Assembly (NCBI GenBank): GCA_040285825.1
Contig: JAUPSS010000003.1
Coordinates: forward strand, 2,046,001-2,110,000
Reading direction: 5' to 3'
DNA: 64,000 nt
Origin: Eukaryota sp. TZLM1-RC
Lineage: Eukaryota; Metamonada: BaSk clade
In this document: positions 10,024 to 21,164 of the stretch, piece after piece
Layout of the letters: every line of letters begins with the position of its first letter
Position numbering within the stretch: position 1 is the stretch's first letter
Program-made: the position numbers and the translations under genes
Notes under the pieces: generated by a model
Seen by the model: only the letters and a program-made list of their open reading frames with translations
What the model was told of the DNA's origin: nothing
The model's database searches: none

Positions 10024-10778
10024 GTACTAGTTTAATATCTCAGCAACCAAGGCCATTTGGTCTTCACTTAACAAATGAAGCTTGGAAACAAAACATGCGG
10101 TTGAGATTAGGGATGTATCCAAGTGGTCTTTTGGATAATTCTTATTGTATTTGTAACAAAAAACCTACTGCCAATTTTCGTCATATTGTGAGCTGTAAGA
10201 AATTTCTCCAATATAGGTCAGTTCTTCATAATGCCGTTCGTGATGTGACATATGAGATGTTCAAGTGTTACAATTTTAGTTGCAAAGTAGAACCTTTGTT
10301 GAAGCATTATAGTGATGATAATCTTTTTAATTCACGTCGAGGTGATTTAATTGCTCCTTTTGTGGATTCCTCTCAAGTTGTTGTTGATTTCACTACAGTT
10401 GATCCCTTTGCTTTTGTTTATCGCGATGATGTTTTACTTAGTACTAATGGTCATTTAAACAAGGCTGAAGATCGTAAGAGAGATAAATATACTGAGATAT
10501 TAAATGATTTAAATAAGAACCTTTATTCGAAGTTTTCGTTTGTTCCTTTTGCCTTTTCGATTTTTGGCAACATTGGACAATCCGCCTTGAATTTCATCAA
10601 TGATTTTGGTAATTTATGTCGTTCAAGTGGTAAGAATTTTGCAGAGAATTTATGGAAAAATCGTATCATTTTCGCTTTGTACAGAAGTGTTCCCAAGTAC
10701 TTGAGTTTAATGATGTCTAAACTTTATAAGGATTCATCAAGAGTTGGCGTGGAGAATTTAGTTTCTTATGTGTTTTAG
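10024..10778 (+). pseudogene. Family D coding fragment, RLE domain
   Basis: Right part of the split D gene. It contains NEAWKQNMRLRLGMYPSG, the zinc motif CICNKKPTANFRHIVSC, HNAVRD, EPLL, the endonuclease core RGDLIAPFVDSS...VDF and DRKRDKY, ending LVSYVF with TAG at 10778. Residues needed for the nuclease fold are present. The frame joins the 6451-6727 fragment after subtraction of the A insertion. The predicted start at 10095 is internal. Confidence 0.85.
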
Positions 10779-10823
10779 TTTGTTTTGTTTTTATTTGATT
10801 CTTTAAATAAATAAAATTATTTT

Positions 10824-11335
10824 AATGGACATAAATTATATTGGGCATGAGAATTTTCATTAACCGAGGAAATGGGTTTCGCATATTTAGCAATTTTATA
10901 TTTTTCGCCTGCAAGAAGAGGATTATTTACATCCGAGTTAATGAGATGTTCGTTAGAGGAATTACAAGGGTCAATAGACATGGCGTCCAAAATAGTAAAA
11001 CTACCATTTAAACCAGGAACATCTAGATCACCTCTAGTCAGACCCACAGAAGCTCTGTTGTAACGCGTACTATCAATATTGGGATTATCAAGAATTAATT
11101 TTGATAACAGCGGTTCTAAAAAGGAATCTACTCTATATGATTTGCACATTACATAAATTGGGTCCCTGACGTTATTATGCACTTTGCTTCTAAACGTAAT
11201 GAAATGTTTGCAGTTCAAAAGATGAGTAAACAAAAGAGGTTTACCACATTTACAAGTTAAATGATTGGGAAAATTGTTTGGCCACAGAAAACAACGAAAA
11301 CGCATGCTTAGAAGCCATTCATTGTTTTTTAACAA
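10824..11335 (-). pseudogene. Family C antisense fragment, right part of a split copy
   Basis: Continuation of the C copy begun at 6263. It encodes LLKNNEWLLSMRFRCFLWPNNFPNHLTCKCGKPLLFTHLLNCKHF, then the endonuclease core with RGDLDVPGLNGS (Asp for Val at a hydrophobic strand position) and the following region to HAQYNLCP. It ends at about 11352, where it meets sense A head-to-head. The same C/A junction (CATTGGGAACTTT / AATTCATTG) recurs at 21903 and 47468. Confidence 0.88.
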
Positions 11336-12289
11336 AAGTCCATAAACATTGGGAACTTTAATTCATTGAGAACAGAATTTTTTGCTGATTTATTGGATGT
11401 AGAACCAGGAATGTTGAAAAGTCACTTATTTTCTTCAGCAAATTTGGGTGGTATTGGATTTACTAAATCTTCAATTCTGTGTCAATCAGCATTCTTGGGT
11501 GGTGGCAAAAATTTTATTTATGAATTTTCTCGTAGATTTCCTGATGATTCTCATCTGTTAGTTCCCAATTGCAGTCTTTATTTGTATGAGTTATCTTGTG
11601 AACTTGAAAAATTGCCGCCACAAATTTGGACCAAATGTTTTCCTCAATCAATTCAAGATGCAAATCTTTTACAAGATATGTGTGACAGTACTTCTTCTGC
11701 CTTAGTAACAAAAATTCCACAAGTTTATGGTACTCTCTTATCCGATTCTGCTTGGACTCTGAATATGAGATTTCGTTCCTTTATCTGGCCTGATAATTTA
11801 CCTCATAATTTAATTTGTAAATGTTCTCGAGAAATTACAACTACTCATTTGTTAAATTGTAAACATTTTATTACTTTTAGAAGCAAGGTTCATGATGCTG
11901 TAAGAGACCAGTTATATTGTATGTGTAAATCTCATAGAATTGAATCCTTCTTGGAACCTCTGTTGTCAAATCTGTTTGATGCTGAAAATGATTTTCATAA
12001 GAATAATAGAGGTGATGTCATATTACCTGGATTAGATGGAAGCTTCATTTTATTGGATGTAATGTCTGTTGATCCTTGTAATGCCTCAAATGAAAGGCTT
12101 GTTAATTCTGAAATTCATAATCCCCTTTCAAATGCTGAAAATTTTAAATTCAAAAAATACAATAATCCTTTGTCCAAATTGGCCAGTCTACAGCATGCAA
12201 AATACAATTTGTATCCATTTGTATTTTCCCTTTTTGGTTCACTTGCACCAACTGCTTTACGTTTTTTGGATGATTTTGAAATGATTGTA

Positions 12290-13298
12290 ACATCTTTTGA
12301 AAAATTTTGAAAACAAGGATTTTATTGTTCGACTTAGCACGGCTAAGAAAGAAAATCCTCCTTTTGCCAATTTTTTGATTGATTTGAAGGACAGTTCATC
12401 TGCAGTTTTGATAAATCAAATTCCCCAGATTTATGGTCTATTTTTGAATGACGACCAATGGACCACTGCTATGAGAATGCGTTGTTATTTATGGCCTTGT
12501 AATTTGCCCAATGATTTGTTTTGTAAATGTGGAACTGGTTTGACATTATCACATTTATTTAATTTTTTTTTAAAAATTTAATTTTATTCTAAACCTATAA
12601 ATCAACATCTAAAAAATCCATCTCTCCCAAAACAAAAACACTAGATGCAACTCTCTCATACTCTCTCATTATTTAATTGTAATAGATATATTTCCTATCG
12701 TTCTACGTTGCATGATGCAGTCAGAGATCAAATCCATGCAATGTGTAATTCCTATCATATTGAATCTTTTGTAGAACCTTTGTTGAGGTCTCTTGATATA
12801 AATGAAAGCGTAAGAGATTCAGAATATGGAAAACGACGTGCTGATGTTGTTGTGCCCTCGTTTGATGATGTCATGAATGTTGTTGATGTCGTAACAGTGG
12901 ATGTTTGCAAGAAAAATGCCTTGAAAAATGCTCAATCCGAAGTATCCCCCCTTGATGACTCCGAATTGTACAAACCGAAAAAGTATGCAAATCCTTTAAA
13001 AGAATTGAAACATGTTCGCCATGTAGATTACCAAATTTGCCCATTTGCTATATCATTGTATGGTCGTCTTGGAAAAACTGCTTTGAATTTTATTGATGAT
13101 TTTGAAAATCTTGTGAAAAAAAGAATGAATAAGCGTTTTGATCGTCGCTTGTGGCTAAATCGTATTGTTTTTACTATTTTCAAATCAATTCCTAAAATGA
13201 TTTCGAAAGCTTTAATGTCTGTCAGTGCACATTATGAAAACATTGCTGCTGTAAGGTTTGATGGTGTGGAAGCTTGTTTTGAAGATATTGACTTTTAG
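12290..13298 (+). pseudogene. Family B element, 5'-truncated, inside A
   Basis: B insertion covering the end of the linker (FENKDFIVRLSTAKKENPPFANFLIDL), zinc motif, RADVVVPSFDD...D core and C-terminus EDIDF (TAG at 13298). The 3' UTR and tail run to about 13337. It is broken at 12564 by a 104-bp antisense A scrap. HLFN before the scrap and LFNCNRY after it show the original continuity. One substitution gives YKPKKY instead of YKRKKY. Confidence 0.88.
12565..12668 (-). mobile_element. Very short family A insertion (3' terminus only)
   Basis: 104-bp antisense insertion holding only the A tail, 3' UTR and last ~25 codons, ending inside CTCTCATA, then eight filler bases CTCTCTCA. It is flanked by the 10-bp TSD TTATTTAATT (12555-12564 and 12669-12678) within family B. 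An extreme 5' truncation. Confidence 0.9.
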
Positions 13299-13560
13299 AC
13301 TGTGGTTTTGAAAATAAACTAAAAAAATACAAAAAAAAATTGTAAAGAGAAGAACTGGCAGAAATTTCAACAGATTGTTTTGGCAAAATAGAATTGTGTT
13401 TTCTATTTTTAAGGGGATGTTGAAGATGGTTTCTGATGCTTTGCTTTCTCTTGGATCTCACTATGAGAGAGTTGCATCTAGTGTTTTTGTTCTGGGAGAG
13501 ATGGATTTTTTAGATGTTGATTTATAGGTTTTGAATAAAATTTAAATTTTGTAAAAAAAA

Positions 13561-13759
13561 TAGAGGTGAATTTGAATTAAAATCTGCTCAACAAATTCTC
13601 AAATGTTCTGTTCCAGCTGTTGCCGTTGTGAAAGGTGCTGAAAATAATGTTTCTGACGATCAACAGTTAAATGCTTCTAGTGTTTTCCTCTTCTTCCCCT
13701 TCTGAAAACAGTAATTTTTGTTGTCCATTTTGCAAAAAAGATGTTGCAGATTCACGAAA
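13561..13759 (+). pseudogene. Family A N-terminal fragment (zinc-ribbon region)
   Basis: About 200 bp encoding EFELKSAQQILKCSVPAVAVVKGAENN ... CCPFCKKDVADSRK, the spacer and first half of the A zinc ribbon. It starts after an A2 tail with TAGAGGTGA and ends at AGATTCACGAAA, where C begins. The same fragment with the same two edges occurs at 52671-52868. The antisense A at 60021-63371 has the same left edge and has been hit at the same AGATTCACGAAA site. An extra T near 13685 breaks the frame. Confidence 0.8.
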
Positions 13760-14202
13760 GATTTTGAATTTTTCCAAAGGTTCCCTTTTGATGTTCATCT
13801 GATCAATGGTGAATCAAATTTTTATTTGAATCAACTTCAAATCGAATTAGATAATTTGCCTAGTGATATCTGGATTCAGTGTTTTCCTCAAAATGTTCAA
13901 GAAATTCCCACCCGATCACTTCCAAATTTACGTTTTTGCTTGGAAAAGCTTCAGCACCATCTGGTTAAATTATATGAAGGCTTGGATTATGAAGTAAGAC
14001 TTGGCTTGGCCAAAACTAAAAATCCCGCTTTCGGTAATTTTTTAAAGGATATTCGTGATAGTTCAGCTGCTGCTTTAGTAACTCAAGTTCCCTCTGTTTA
14101 TGGACTTTTGTTAAAAAACAATGAATGGCTTCTAAACATGCATTTTCGTTGTTTTCTGTGGCCAAACAATTTGCCCAATCATTTAACTTGTAAATGTGGT
14201 AA

Positions 14203-14290
14203 TGTTTTTTTTTCTCCCTCCCTTAGTCAACCCTTTCATTTTTCACTTTCTGTCAAGGCGTCAAAGTCGTACTGTTTTTCTGTCAAAACG
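14203..14290 (+). promoter_or_regulatory. Family A 5' leader
   Basis: T-run, then the pyrimidine-rich CTCCCTCCC and a leader to the ATG. The same sequence is present antisense at 33335-33419. Non-LTR elements usually carry an internal promoter here; no promoter motif can be named from sequence alone, so that role is inference. Confidence 0.45.
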
Positions 14291-17200
14291 ATGCCTTTGG
14301 CTGATAGTGACTCTGATACTGATTGGAACGCCCAAGCAAAGATTCTACCAGTCAGATCAAGCTCATCCACTCCACTTCCCCACTCTCCCCACAATACAAG
14401 CTATGCTCGAAATTCATCTCAAAAAAATTTTCATTCAAAAACTGATCATTGTACCAGAAAAAACACAGAAAAACCACCATTACGTTCCTTGCGTTCTGTT
14501 GCGCGTTCTATTAACAACCCCGTTTCTCGAAATTTGTTTTCTCCAGCTGAAACTGCAAAAAGTCAAAAGTCTATTTCTACTTTTAACTCAAAAATTGATA
14601 AAATTGAAAGAACTGAAAATATGAAACCACTGCCATTAAAAAGGTTCTAAAAAGTGTTCGATTTGTGGTATCAGTGGTCATAATTCGAGAACGTGCCCTG
14701 AGAAGCAAAAAAGAGAATTTGAATTAAAATCTGCTCAACAAATTCTCAAATGTTCTGTTCCAGCTGTTGCCGTTGTGAAAGGTGCTGAAAATGATGTTTC
14801 TGACGATCAACAGTTAAATGCTTCTAGTGTTTCCTCTTCTTCCTCTTCTGAAAACAGTAATTTTTGTTGTCCATTTTGCAAAAAGATGTTGCAGATTCAC
14901 GAAATGGTCGAAAACTTCTGTTTTGTACGCATTGTGAAGCCGTTGATACCGTAAGACCCCCGATCCGGATCCCAGTAGAAATAAGTCCCGCCAGCACAAT
15001 CCCCTTCTCAATGGAAATGAGAAATTTTACTTCTGAATTGAAGAATAATAAGTGGAATATTTCATCCTTCTGGAAATATTTTGCTAGAAAAAACAAAAAT
15101 TGTTTTAAGAAAAATTTGGAAATAGAAAAATTGTAAAATCAAAAATTTGCCGAAAATTGTGCTTACGTGGTCGTTATGGTGCCGCAAAGCAGTCTTTGTT
15201 TTCCTCTTCTTTGGCTGATGTAAACTCTGATACCCTTGAAAAACTCCAAAAGTTGCATCCTCAAGAAAATTTCAAGTGCAGCAAGCCTGAAGTGTGTCCT
15301 TTTTGGATTGAAAATCCTATTACTGCAATTGAGGTTCTTAAAGCTATTCAAAAATTACCTAAGGGGAAAGCAGCAGGCCCATCTGGAATTTCTTTTGATC
15401 TCTTAAAAATAGCGTGTTCCAGTGCTCCCGAAATTGCTGATGATCTAGCCCACTATTTTCAACAATTAATTGTTTTGAAAATAAATCCTCCATTTGAATT
15501 GCTCGCAGCACGTCTGATTGCTTTAGTAAAGCCTGGAAACGAAATCAAACCTGATGGAATACGCCCAATTGCTGTTGGTGAATCTCTTTCTCGTTTGCTG
15601 GCATCAATTGTCTTCGATCGTGTCAAAGACAAAGCTTCTACTTTTTTAAATCCTCATCAATTTGGAATCAAAACAATTGATGGTGCTTCTGTTGCTGCTA
15701 TTGCCTCTGATACCTTTTTTTAATGCAGAGGAAAATAATTTTATTTTTAATCTCGACTTTAAAAATGCTTTTAATTCTGTAAAGCGAGAAGCAATTTTTG
15801 AAGTTATTAAATCTGATTTTCCTGAGCTATCGAGTTTTTTTCTACCATTTTTATGGTAAAGAATCAGATTTAATTTTTAATTCATTTGCTCTTAAATCAT
15901 CTTCTGGTGTGAAGCAAGGTGACCCTTTAGGCCCATTATTGTTTTGTTTAGCTATTCACAAAACTTTAAATATCATTAAGCAAAAATACCCTTCTATAAA
16001 AATAGTTGCTTATATGGATGATATATCCTTGATTGGTTCATTTGATTTACTAGAATTGGTTGCTCAAGAAATTGCCGATTCATATGAAAATATTGGGCTT
16101 CATCTTAATGCCAGCAAATGCCTTCTGATTGGCTCTTCTGCTCAAGACCTCGTGATAAACGATTCTATTGTCCCTTTTACTAATTATAGTAGTGATGCTT
16201 TTAAGTTCCTTGGTTGTTGGTTAGGAAATGTGCCTCAAATTCAGAATGAATTGCAAGTTATTTTGGAAAAAATGAAAATTGAACTTGATTCAATTTCTTC
16301 TTTAGATATAGAAAAGCATATTAAATTTTTTATGCTTAAAATTTGCTACACTGGGAGAATAACCCACATTTTGAGATCTTGTGCTCCTTCCATAGCATTA
16401 GATTTTTGTCGTTCTTTTAATTCATTGAGAACAGAATTTTTTGCTGATTTATTGGATGTAGAACCAGGAATGTTGAAAAGCCATTTATTTTCTTCAGCAA
16501 ATTTGGGGGTATTGGATTTACTAAATCTTCAATTTTGTGTCAATCAGCATTCTTGGGTGGTGGCAAAATTTTATTTATGAATTTTCTCGTAGATTTCCTG
16601 ATGATTCCCATCTGTTAGTCCCCAATTGTAGTCCCTATTTGTATAAGTTATCTTGTGAACTTGAAAAATTACCGCCACAAATTTGGACCAAATGCTTTCC
16701 TCAATCAATTCAAGAAATTCCAAACCGATCTCTATTTAATTTACAGTTTTGCTGTAAAAAGCTTCAACAAAAATTGTCAAAGATTTTTGAAAGCTTGGAT
16801 TTTGATGTTAGACTTGGCTTGGCCAAGAAAAAGAATCCCGCTTTTGCAAATCTTTTTACAAGATATGTGTGACAGTACTTCTTCTGCCTTAGTAACAACA
16901 ATTCCGCAAGTATATGGTACTCTCTTATCCGATTCTGCTTGGACTCTGAATATGAGATTTCGTTCCTTTATCTGGCCTGATAATTTACCTCATAATTTAA
17001 TTTGTAAATGTTCTCGAGAAATTACAACTACTCATTTGTTAAATTGTAAACATTTTATTACTTTTTAGAAGCAAGGTTCATGATGCTGTAAGAGACCAGT
17101 TATATTGTATGTGTAAATCTCATAGAATTGAATCCTTCTTGGAACCTCTGTTGTCAAATCTGTTTGATGCTGAAAATGATTTTCATAAGAATAATAGAGG

Positions 17201-17659
17201 TGATGTCATATTACCTGGATTAGATGGAAGCTTTATTTTATTGGATGTAATGTCTGTTGATCCTTGTAATGCCTCAAATGAAAGGCTTGTTAATTCTGAA
17301 ATTCATAATCCCCTTTCAAATGCTGAAAATTTTAAATTCAAAAATACAATGAACCTTTGTCCAAATTGGCCAGTCTACAGCATGCAAAAATACAATTTGT
17401 ATCCATTTGTATTTTCCCTTTTTGGTTCACTTGCACCAACTGCTTTACGTTTTTGGATGATTTTGAAATGATTGTAAAGAGAAGAACTGGCAGAAATTTC
17501 AACAGATTGTTTTGGCAAAATAGAATTGTGTTTTCTATTTTTAAGGGGATGTTGATGATGGTTTCTGATGCTTTGCTTTCTCTTGGATCTCACTATGAGA
17601 GAGTTGCATCTAGTGTTTTTGTTTTGGGAGAGATGGATTTTTTAGATGTTGATTTATAG
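14291..17659 (+). pseudogene. Family A RT-RLE polyprotein, complete span but frameshifted
   Basis: Starts at ATG 14291 (MPLADSDSDTDWNAQ, a Ser/Asp-rich start) and ends FLDVDL with TAG at 17659. All domains described for 6759-9929 are represented, plus the 66 N-terminal residues missing there. Breaks occur near 14641 (in-frame stop after LPLKRF), 14880, 15115, 15720, 15842, 16509, 16566, 16855, 17065, 17341, 17390 and 17452. Nearly all are one-base changes in A or T runs, apart from G loss at 16509. The YMDD and RGDV motifs themselves are intact. Several lesions are shared with the copy at 1-3278. Confidence 0.92.
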
Positions 17660-18428
17660 GTTTAGAATAAAATTAATTTTTTTTTAAAAAAAAATGTGGT
17701 AAACCTCTTTTGTTTACTCATCTTTTGAACTGTAAACATTTCATTACGTTTAGAAGCAAAGTGCATAATAACGTCAGGGACCAAATTTATGTAATGTGCA
17801 AATCATATAGAGTAGATTCCTTTTTAGAACCGCTGTTATCAAAATTAATTCTTGATGATCCCAATATTGATAGTACGCGTTACAACAGAGCTTCTATGGG
17901 TCTGACTAGAGGTGATCTAGTTGTTCCTGGTTTAAATGGTAGTTTTACTATTTTGGACGCCATGTCTATTGACCCTTGTAATTCCTCTAACGAACATTTC
18001 ATTAACTCGGATGTAAATAATCCTCTTCTTGCAGGCGAAAAATATAAAATTGCTAAATATGCGAAACCCATTTCCTCGGTTAATGAAAATTCTCATGCCC
18101 AATATAATTTATGTCCATTTGTTTTTTCTTTGCTTGGATCTCTAGGTAAGGCTGCTTTGGCTTTCCTTGAGGATTTTGTTGTAGTTGTAAAGGAAAGAAC
18201 TGGAAGAATTTTCAATCGCGTTTACTGGCAAAACAGGATTGTATTTTCTATTTTTAAGGGAATGGTAACACTAATTTCTGATTCACTATCTTCTTTTGGG
18301 AAATTTTCTGAATCTTTAGCAATTAATTGTTTTGATGTAGGGGAGGCAGGTTTTGAGGATGTGGAGTTTTAATTGTGTATTTCATATTTGTTGTTGAATA
18401 AAAATAAAAAGAAATTTAAACAAAAAAA

Positions 18429-20013
18429 ATCCAGGTAATATAACATCAACTCTATTATTCTTATGAAAATCATCTTCAGCATCAAACTTTTTTTTTTTTT
18501 AAAATTTAATTTTATTCTAAACCTATAAATCAACATCTAAAAAAATCCATCTCTCCCAAAACAAAAACACTAGATGCAACTCTCTCATAGTGAGATCCAA
18601 GAGAAAGCAAAGCATCAGAAACCATCTTCAACATCCCCTTAAAAATAGAAAACACAATTCTATTTTGCCAAAACAATCTGTTGAAATTTCTGCCAGTTCT
18701 TCTCTTTACAATCATTTCAAAATCATCCAAAAACGTAAAGCAGTTGGTGCAAGTGAACCAAAAAGGGAAAATACAAATGGATACAAATTGTATTTTTGCA
18801 TGCTGTAGACTGGCCAATTTGGACAAAGGTTCATTGTATTTTTTTGAATTTAAAATTTTCAGCATTTGAAAGGGGATTATGAATTTCAGAATTAACAAGC
18901 CTTTCATTTGAGGCATTACAAGGATCAACAGACATTACATCCAATAAAATGAAGCTTCCATCTAATCCAGGTAATATGACATCACCTCTATTATTCTTAT
19001 GAAAATCATTTTCAGCATCAAACAGATTTGACAACAAAGGTTCCAAGAAGGATTCAATTCTATGAGATTTACACATACAATATAACTGGTCTCTTACAGC
19101 ATCATGAACCTTGCTTCTAAAAGTAATAAAATGTTTACAATTTAACAAATGAGTAGTTGTAATTTCTCGAGAACATTTACAAATTAAATTATGAGGTAAA
19201 TTATCAGGCCAGATAAAGGAACGAAATCTCATATTCAGAGTCCAAGCAGAATCGGATAAGAGAGTACCATAAACTTGTGGAATTGTTGTTACTAAGGCAG
19301 AAGAAGTACTGTCACACATATCTTGTAAAAGATTTGCAAAAGCGGGATTCTTTTTCTTGGCCAAGCCAAGTCTAACATCAAAATCCAAGCTTTCAAAAAT
19401 CTTTGACAATTTTTGTTGAAGCTTTTTACAGCAAAACTGTAAATTAAATAGAGATCGGTTTGGAATTTCTTGAATTGATTGAGGAAAACATTTGGTCCAA
19501 ATTTGTGGCGGTAATTTTTCAAGTTCACAAGATAACTCATACAAATAGGGACTACAATTGGGGACTAACAGATGAGAATCATCAGGAAATCTACGAGAAA
19601 ATTCATAAATAAAATTTTTGCCACCACCCAAGAATGCAGCATCAAACAGATTTGACAACAGAGGTTCCAAGAAGGATTCAATTCTATGAGATTTACACAT
19701 ACAATATAACTGGTCTCTTACAGCATCATGAACCTTGCTTCTAAAAGTAATAAAATGTTTACAATTTAACAAATGAGTAGTTGTAATTTCTCGAGAACAT
19801 TTACAAATTAAATTATGAGGTAAATTATTAGGCCAGATAAAGGAACGAAATCTCATATTGAGAGTCCAAGCAGAATCGGTTATGAGAGTACCATAAACTT
19901 GGGGAATTGTTGTTACTAAGGCAGAAGAAGCACTGTCACACATATCTTGTAAAAGATTTGTAAAAGCGGGATTCTTTTTCTTGGCCAAGCCAAGTCTAAC
20001 ATCAAAATCCAAG
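18429..20013 (-). pseudogene. Family A antisense copy, split by another A
   Basis: Outer antisense A made of 18429-18487 and 19637-20013. The left part is the RLE core strand, with GTT for the expected GGT in the RGDV codons near 18450 (reads RVDV). The right part runs up the zinc motif and linker to SLDFDVRLGLAKKKNPAF. Between them another A is inserted, TSD CAGCATCAAAC (18477-18487 = 19637-19647). At 20013 it abuts antisense B. The long reading frame across 18831-20012 is the accidental in-frame joining of two A copies, so the zinc motif and RLE start appear twice. Confidence 0.85.
18488..19636 (-). mobile_element. Family A insertion, 5'-truncated
   Basis: Antisense A with its T-run at 18488 and 3' UTR next to it. 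The coding part runs from the C-terminus back to AFLGGGKNFIYEF in the linker. It contains zinc motif, RGDVILPGLDGS and LDV. An extra A near 18540 and indels near 18731, 18795 and 18840 break the frame. TSD CAGCATCAAAC. Confidence 0.92.
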
Positions 20014-20217
20014 ACAAAAACAAATCATTGGGCAAATTACAAGGCCATAAATAACAACGCATTCTCATAGCAGTGGTCCATTGGTCGTCATTCAAAAATA
20101 GACCATAAACCTGGGGAATTTGATTTATCAAAACTGCAGATGAACTGTCCTTCAAATCAATCAAAAAATTGGCAAAAGCAGGATTATCTTTCTTAGCCGT
20201 GCTAAGTCGAACAATAA
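20014..20217 (-). pseudogene. Family B antisense scrap (linker to zinc motif)
   Basis: About 200 bp of B, encoding FIVRLSTAKKDNPAFANFLIDLKDSSSAVLINQIPQVYGLFLNDDQWTTAMRMRCYLWPCNLPNDLF. Both ends are truncated: joined to antisense A at the left and to sense A at 20218 (5' ends facing). No TSD found. Confidence 0.8.
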
Positions 20218-20695
20218 ACAATAAGAATAATAGAGGTGATGTTATATTACCTGGATTAGATGGAAGTTTCATTTTATTGGATGTAATGTCTGTTGATCCT
20301 TGTAATGCCTCAAATGAAAGGCTTGTTAATTCTGAAATTCATAATCCCCTTTCAAATGCTGAAAATTTTAAATTCAAAAAATACAATGAACCTTTGTCCA
20401 AATTGGCCAGTCTACAGCATGCAAAATACAATTTGTATCCATTTGTATTTTCCCTTTTTGGTTCACTTGCACCAACTGCTTTACGTTTTTGGATGATTTT
20501 GAAATGATTGCAAAGAGAAGAAAAGGCAGAAATTTCAACAGATTGTTTTGGCAAAATAGAATTGTGTTTTCTATTTTTAAGGGGATGTTGAAGATGGTTT
20601 CTGATGCTTTGCTGTCTCTTGGTTCTCACTATGAGAGAGTTGCATCTAGTGTTTTTGTTTTGGGAGAGATGGATTTTTTAGATGTTGATTTATAG
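20218..20695 (+). pseudogene. Family A 3' fragment, first of a tandem pair
   Basis: Sense A from NNRGDVILPGLDGSFILLDV to FLDVDL. One T is missing from the T-run at 20488, splitting the frame. The 3' UTR is cut after GTTTAG and the next A copy starts at once, so there is no tail. TTCTCACTATGAG and RRKGRNF are private changes. Confidence 0.85.
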
Positions 20696-21164
20696 GTTTA
20701 GAGGTGATGTTATATTACCTGGATTAGATGGAAGTTTCATTTTATTGGATGTAATGTCTGTTGATCCTTGTAATGCCTCAAATGAGAGGTCAGTTAATTC
20801 TGAAATTCATAATCCCCTTTCAAATGCTGAAAATTTTAAATTCAAAAAATACAATGAACCTTTGTCCAAATTGGCCAGTCTACAGCATGCAAAATACAAT
20901 TTGTATCCATTTGTATTTTCCCTTTTTGGTTCACTTGCACCAACTGCTTTACGTTTTTTGGATGATTTTGAAATGATTGTAAAGAGAAGAACTGGCAGAA
21001 ATTTCAACAGATTGTTTTGGCAAAATAGAATTGTGTTTTCTATTTTTAAGGGGATGTTGAAGATGGTTTCTGATGCTTTGCTTTCTCTTGGATCTCACTA
21101 TGAGAGAGTTGCATCTAGTGTTTTTGTTCTGGGAGAGATGGATTTTTTAGATGTTGATTTATAG
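20696..21164 (+). pseudogene. Family A2 3' fragment, second of a tandem pair
   Basis: Begins at AGAGGTGAT, the RGD codons of the endonuclease, directly after the truncated UTR of the previous copy. The frame is open to FLDVDL (TAG at 21164). The A2 UTR with GAATAAAATTTAAATTTTGG and tail runs to 21196. It is followed by antisense C at the recurrent junction. Confidence 0.85.

Larger units (their letters stand above)
6451..10823 (+). mobile_element. Family D element (5'-truncated), split by a family A element
   Basis: D retrotransposon inserted in antisense C with a 13-bp TSD (6438-6450 = 10824-10836). Its own sequence is 6451-6727 plus 10024-10823; the interval is a nearly full-length antisense A bounded by the 12-bp TSD ACATTCAGAACT (6716-6727 = 10012-10023). 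The two D frames are in register once the insert is discounted, so D was open when A landed. The 3' end has AATAAATAAAATT after the stop. The RT half is missing. Confidence 0.92.
11353..13527 (+). pseudogene. Family A element, internally deleted and split by B
   Basis: Sense A starting in the RT-RLE linker (SLRTEFFADLLDVEPG). About 180 bp are missing at 11659, where SIQ runs straight into NLLQDMCDS without a frame break; the identical deletion occurs in the antisense copy near 23538. The zinc motif and RGDVILPGLDGS are intact. At 12289 it is interrupted by B and it resumes at 13338. ATTGTAA on both sides is a 7-bp TSD. The stop is at 13525-13527, followed by the A2-type 3' UTR and tail to about 13560. 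Confidence 0.88.
14203..17691 (+). mobile_element. Full-length family A retrotransposon
   Basis: 3489-bp insertion with an 11-bp TSD (AAATGTGGTAA). This is one of two A copies here that keep the 5' terminus. It starts with a nine-T run followed by CTCCCTCCCTTAGTC, then an 88-bp 5' leader to the ATG at 14291. The 3' end is A1 type with AATAAA. It defines the complete length of the family. Confidence 0.93.
13760..18372 (+). pseudogene. Family C element, split by a full-length A
   Basis: Sense C in two parts. 13760-14202 encodes the linker from DFEFFQRFPFDVHLINGES to NLPNHLTCKCG. 17692-18372 encodes KPLLFTHLLNCKHF to EDVEF, including RGDLVVPGLNGS. The A insert between them is bounded by the 11-bp TSD AAATGTGGTAA (14192-14202 = 17692-17702). 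The frame is open on both sides. GAATAAAAATAAA and a tail follow, to about 18428. The RT is missing. Confidence 0.9.

Noticed and set aside
10095-10778. Independent 227-residue gene
   Set aside because: It is the right half of the split D gene; the frame continues upstream to the insertion edge at 10012.
18831-20012. 393-residue protein with two zinc motifs
   Set aside because: It crosses the edge of an A insertion; two A copies happen to be joined in frame. The TSD CAGCATCAAAC marks the boundary.
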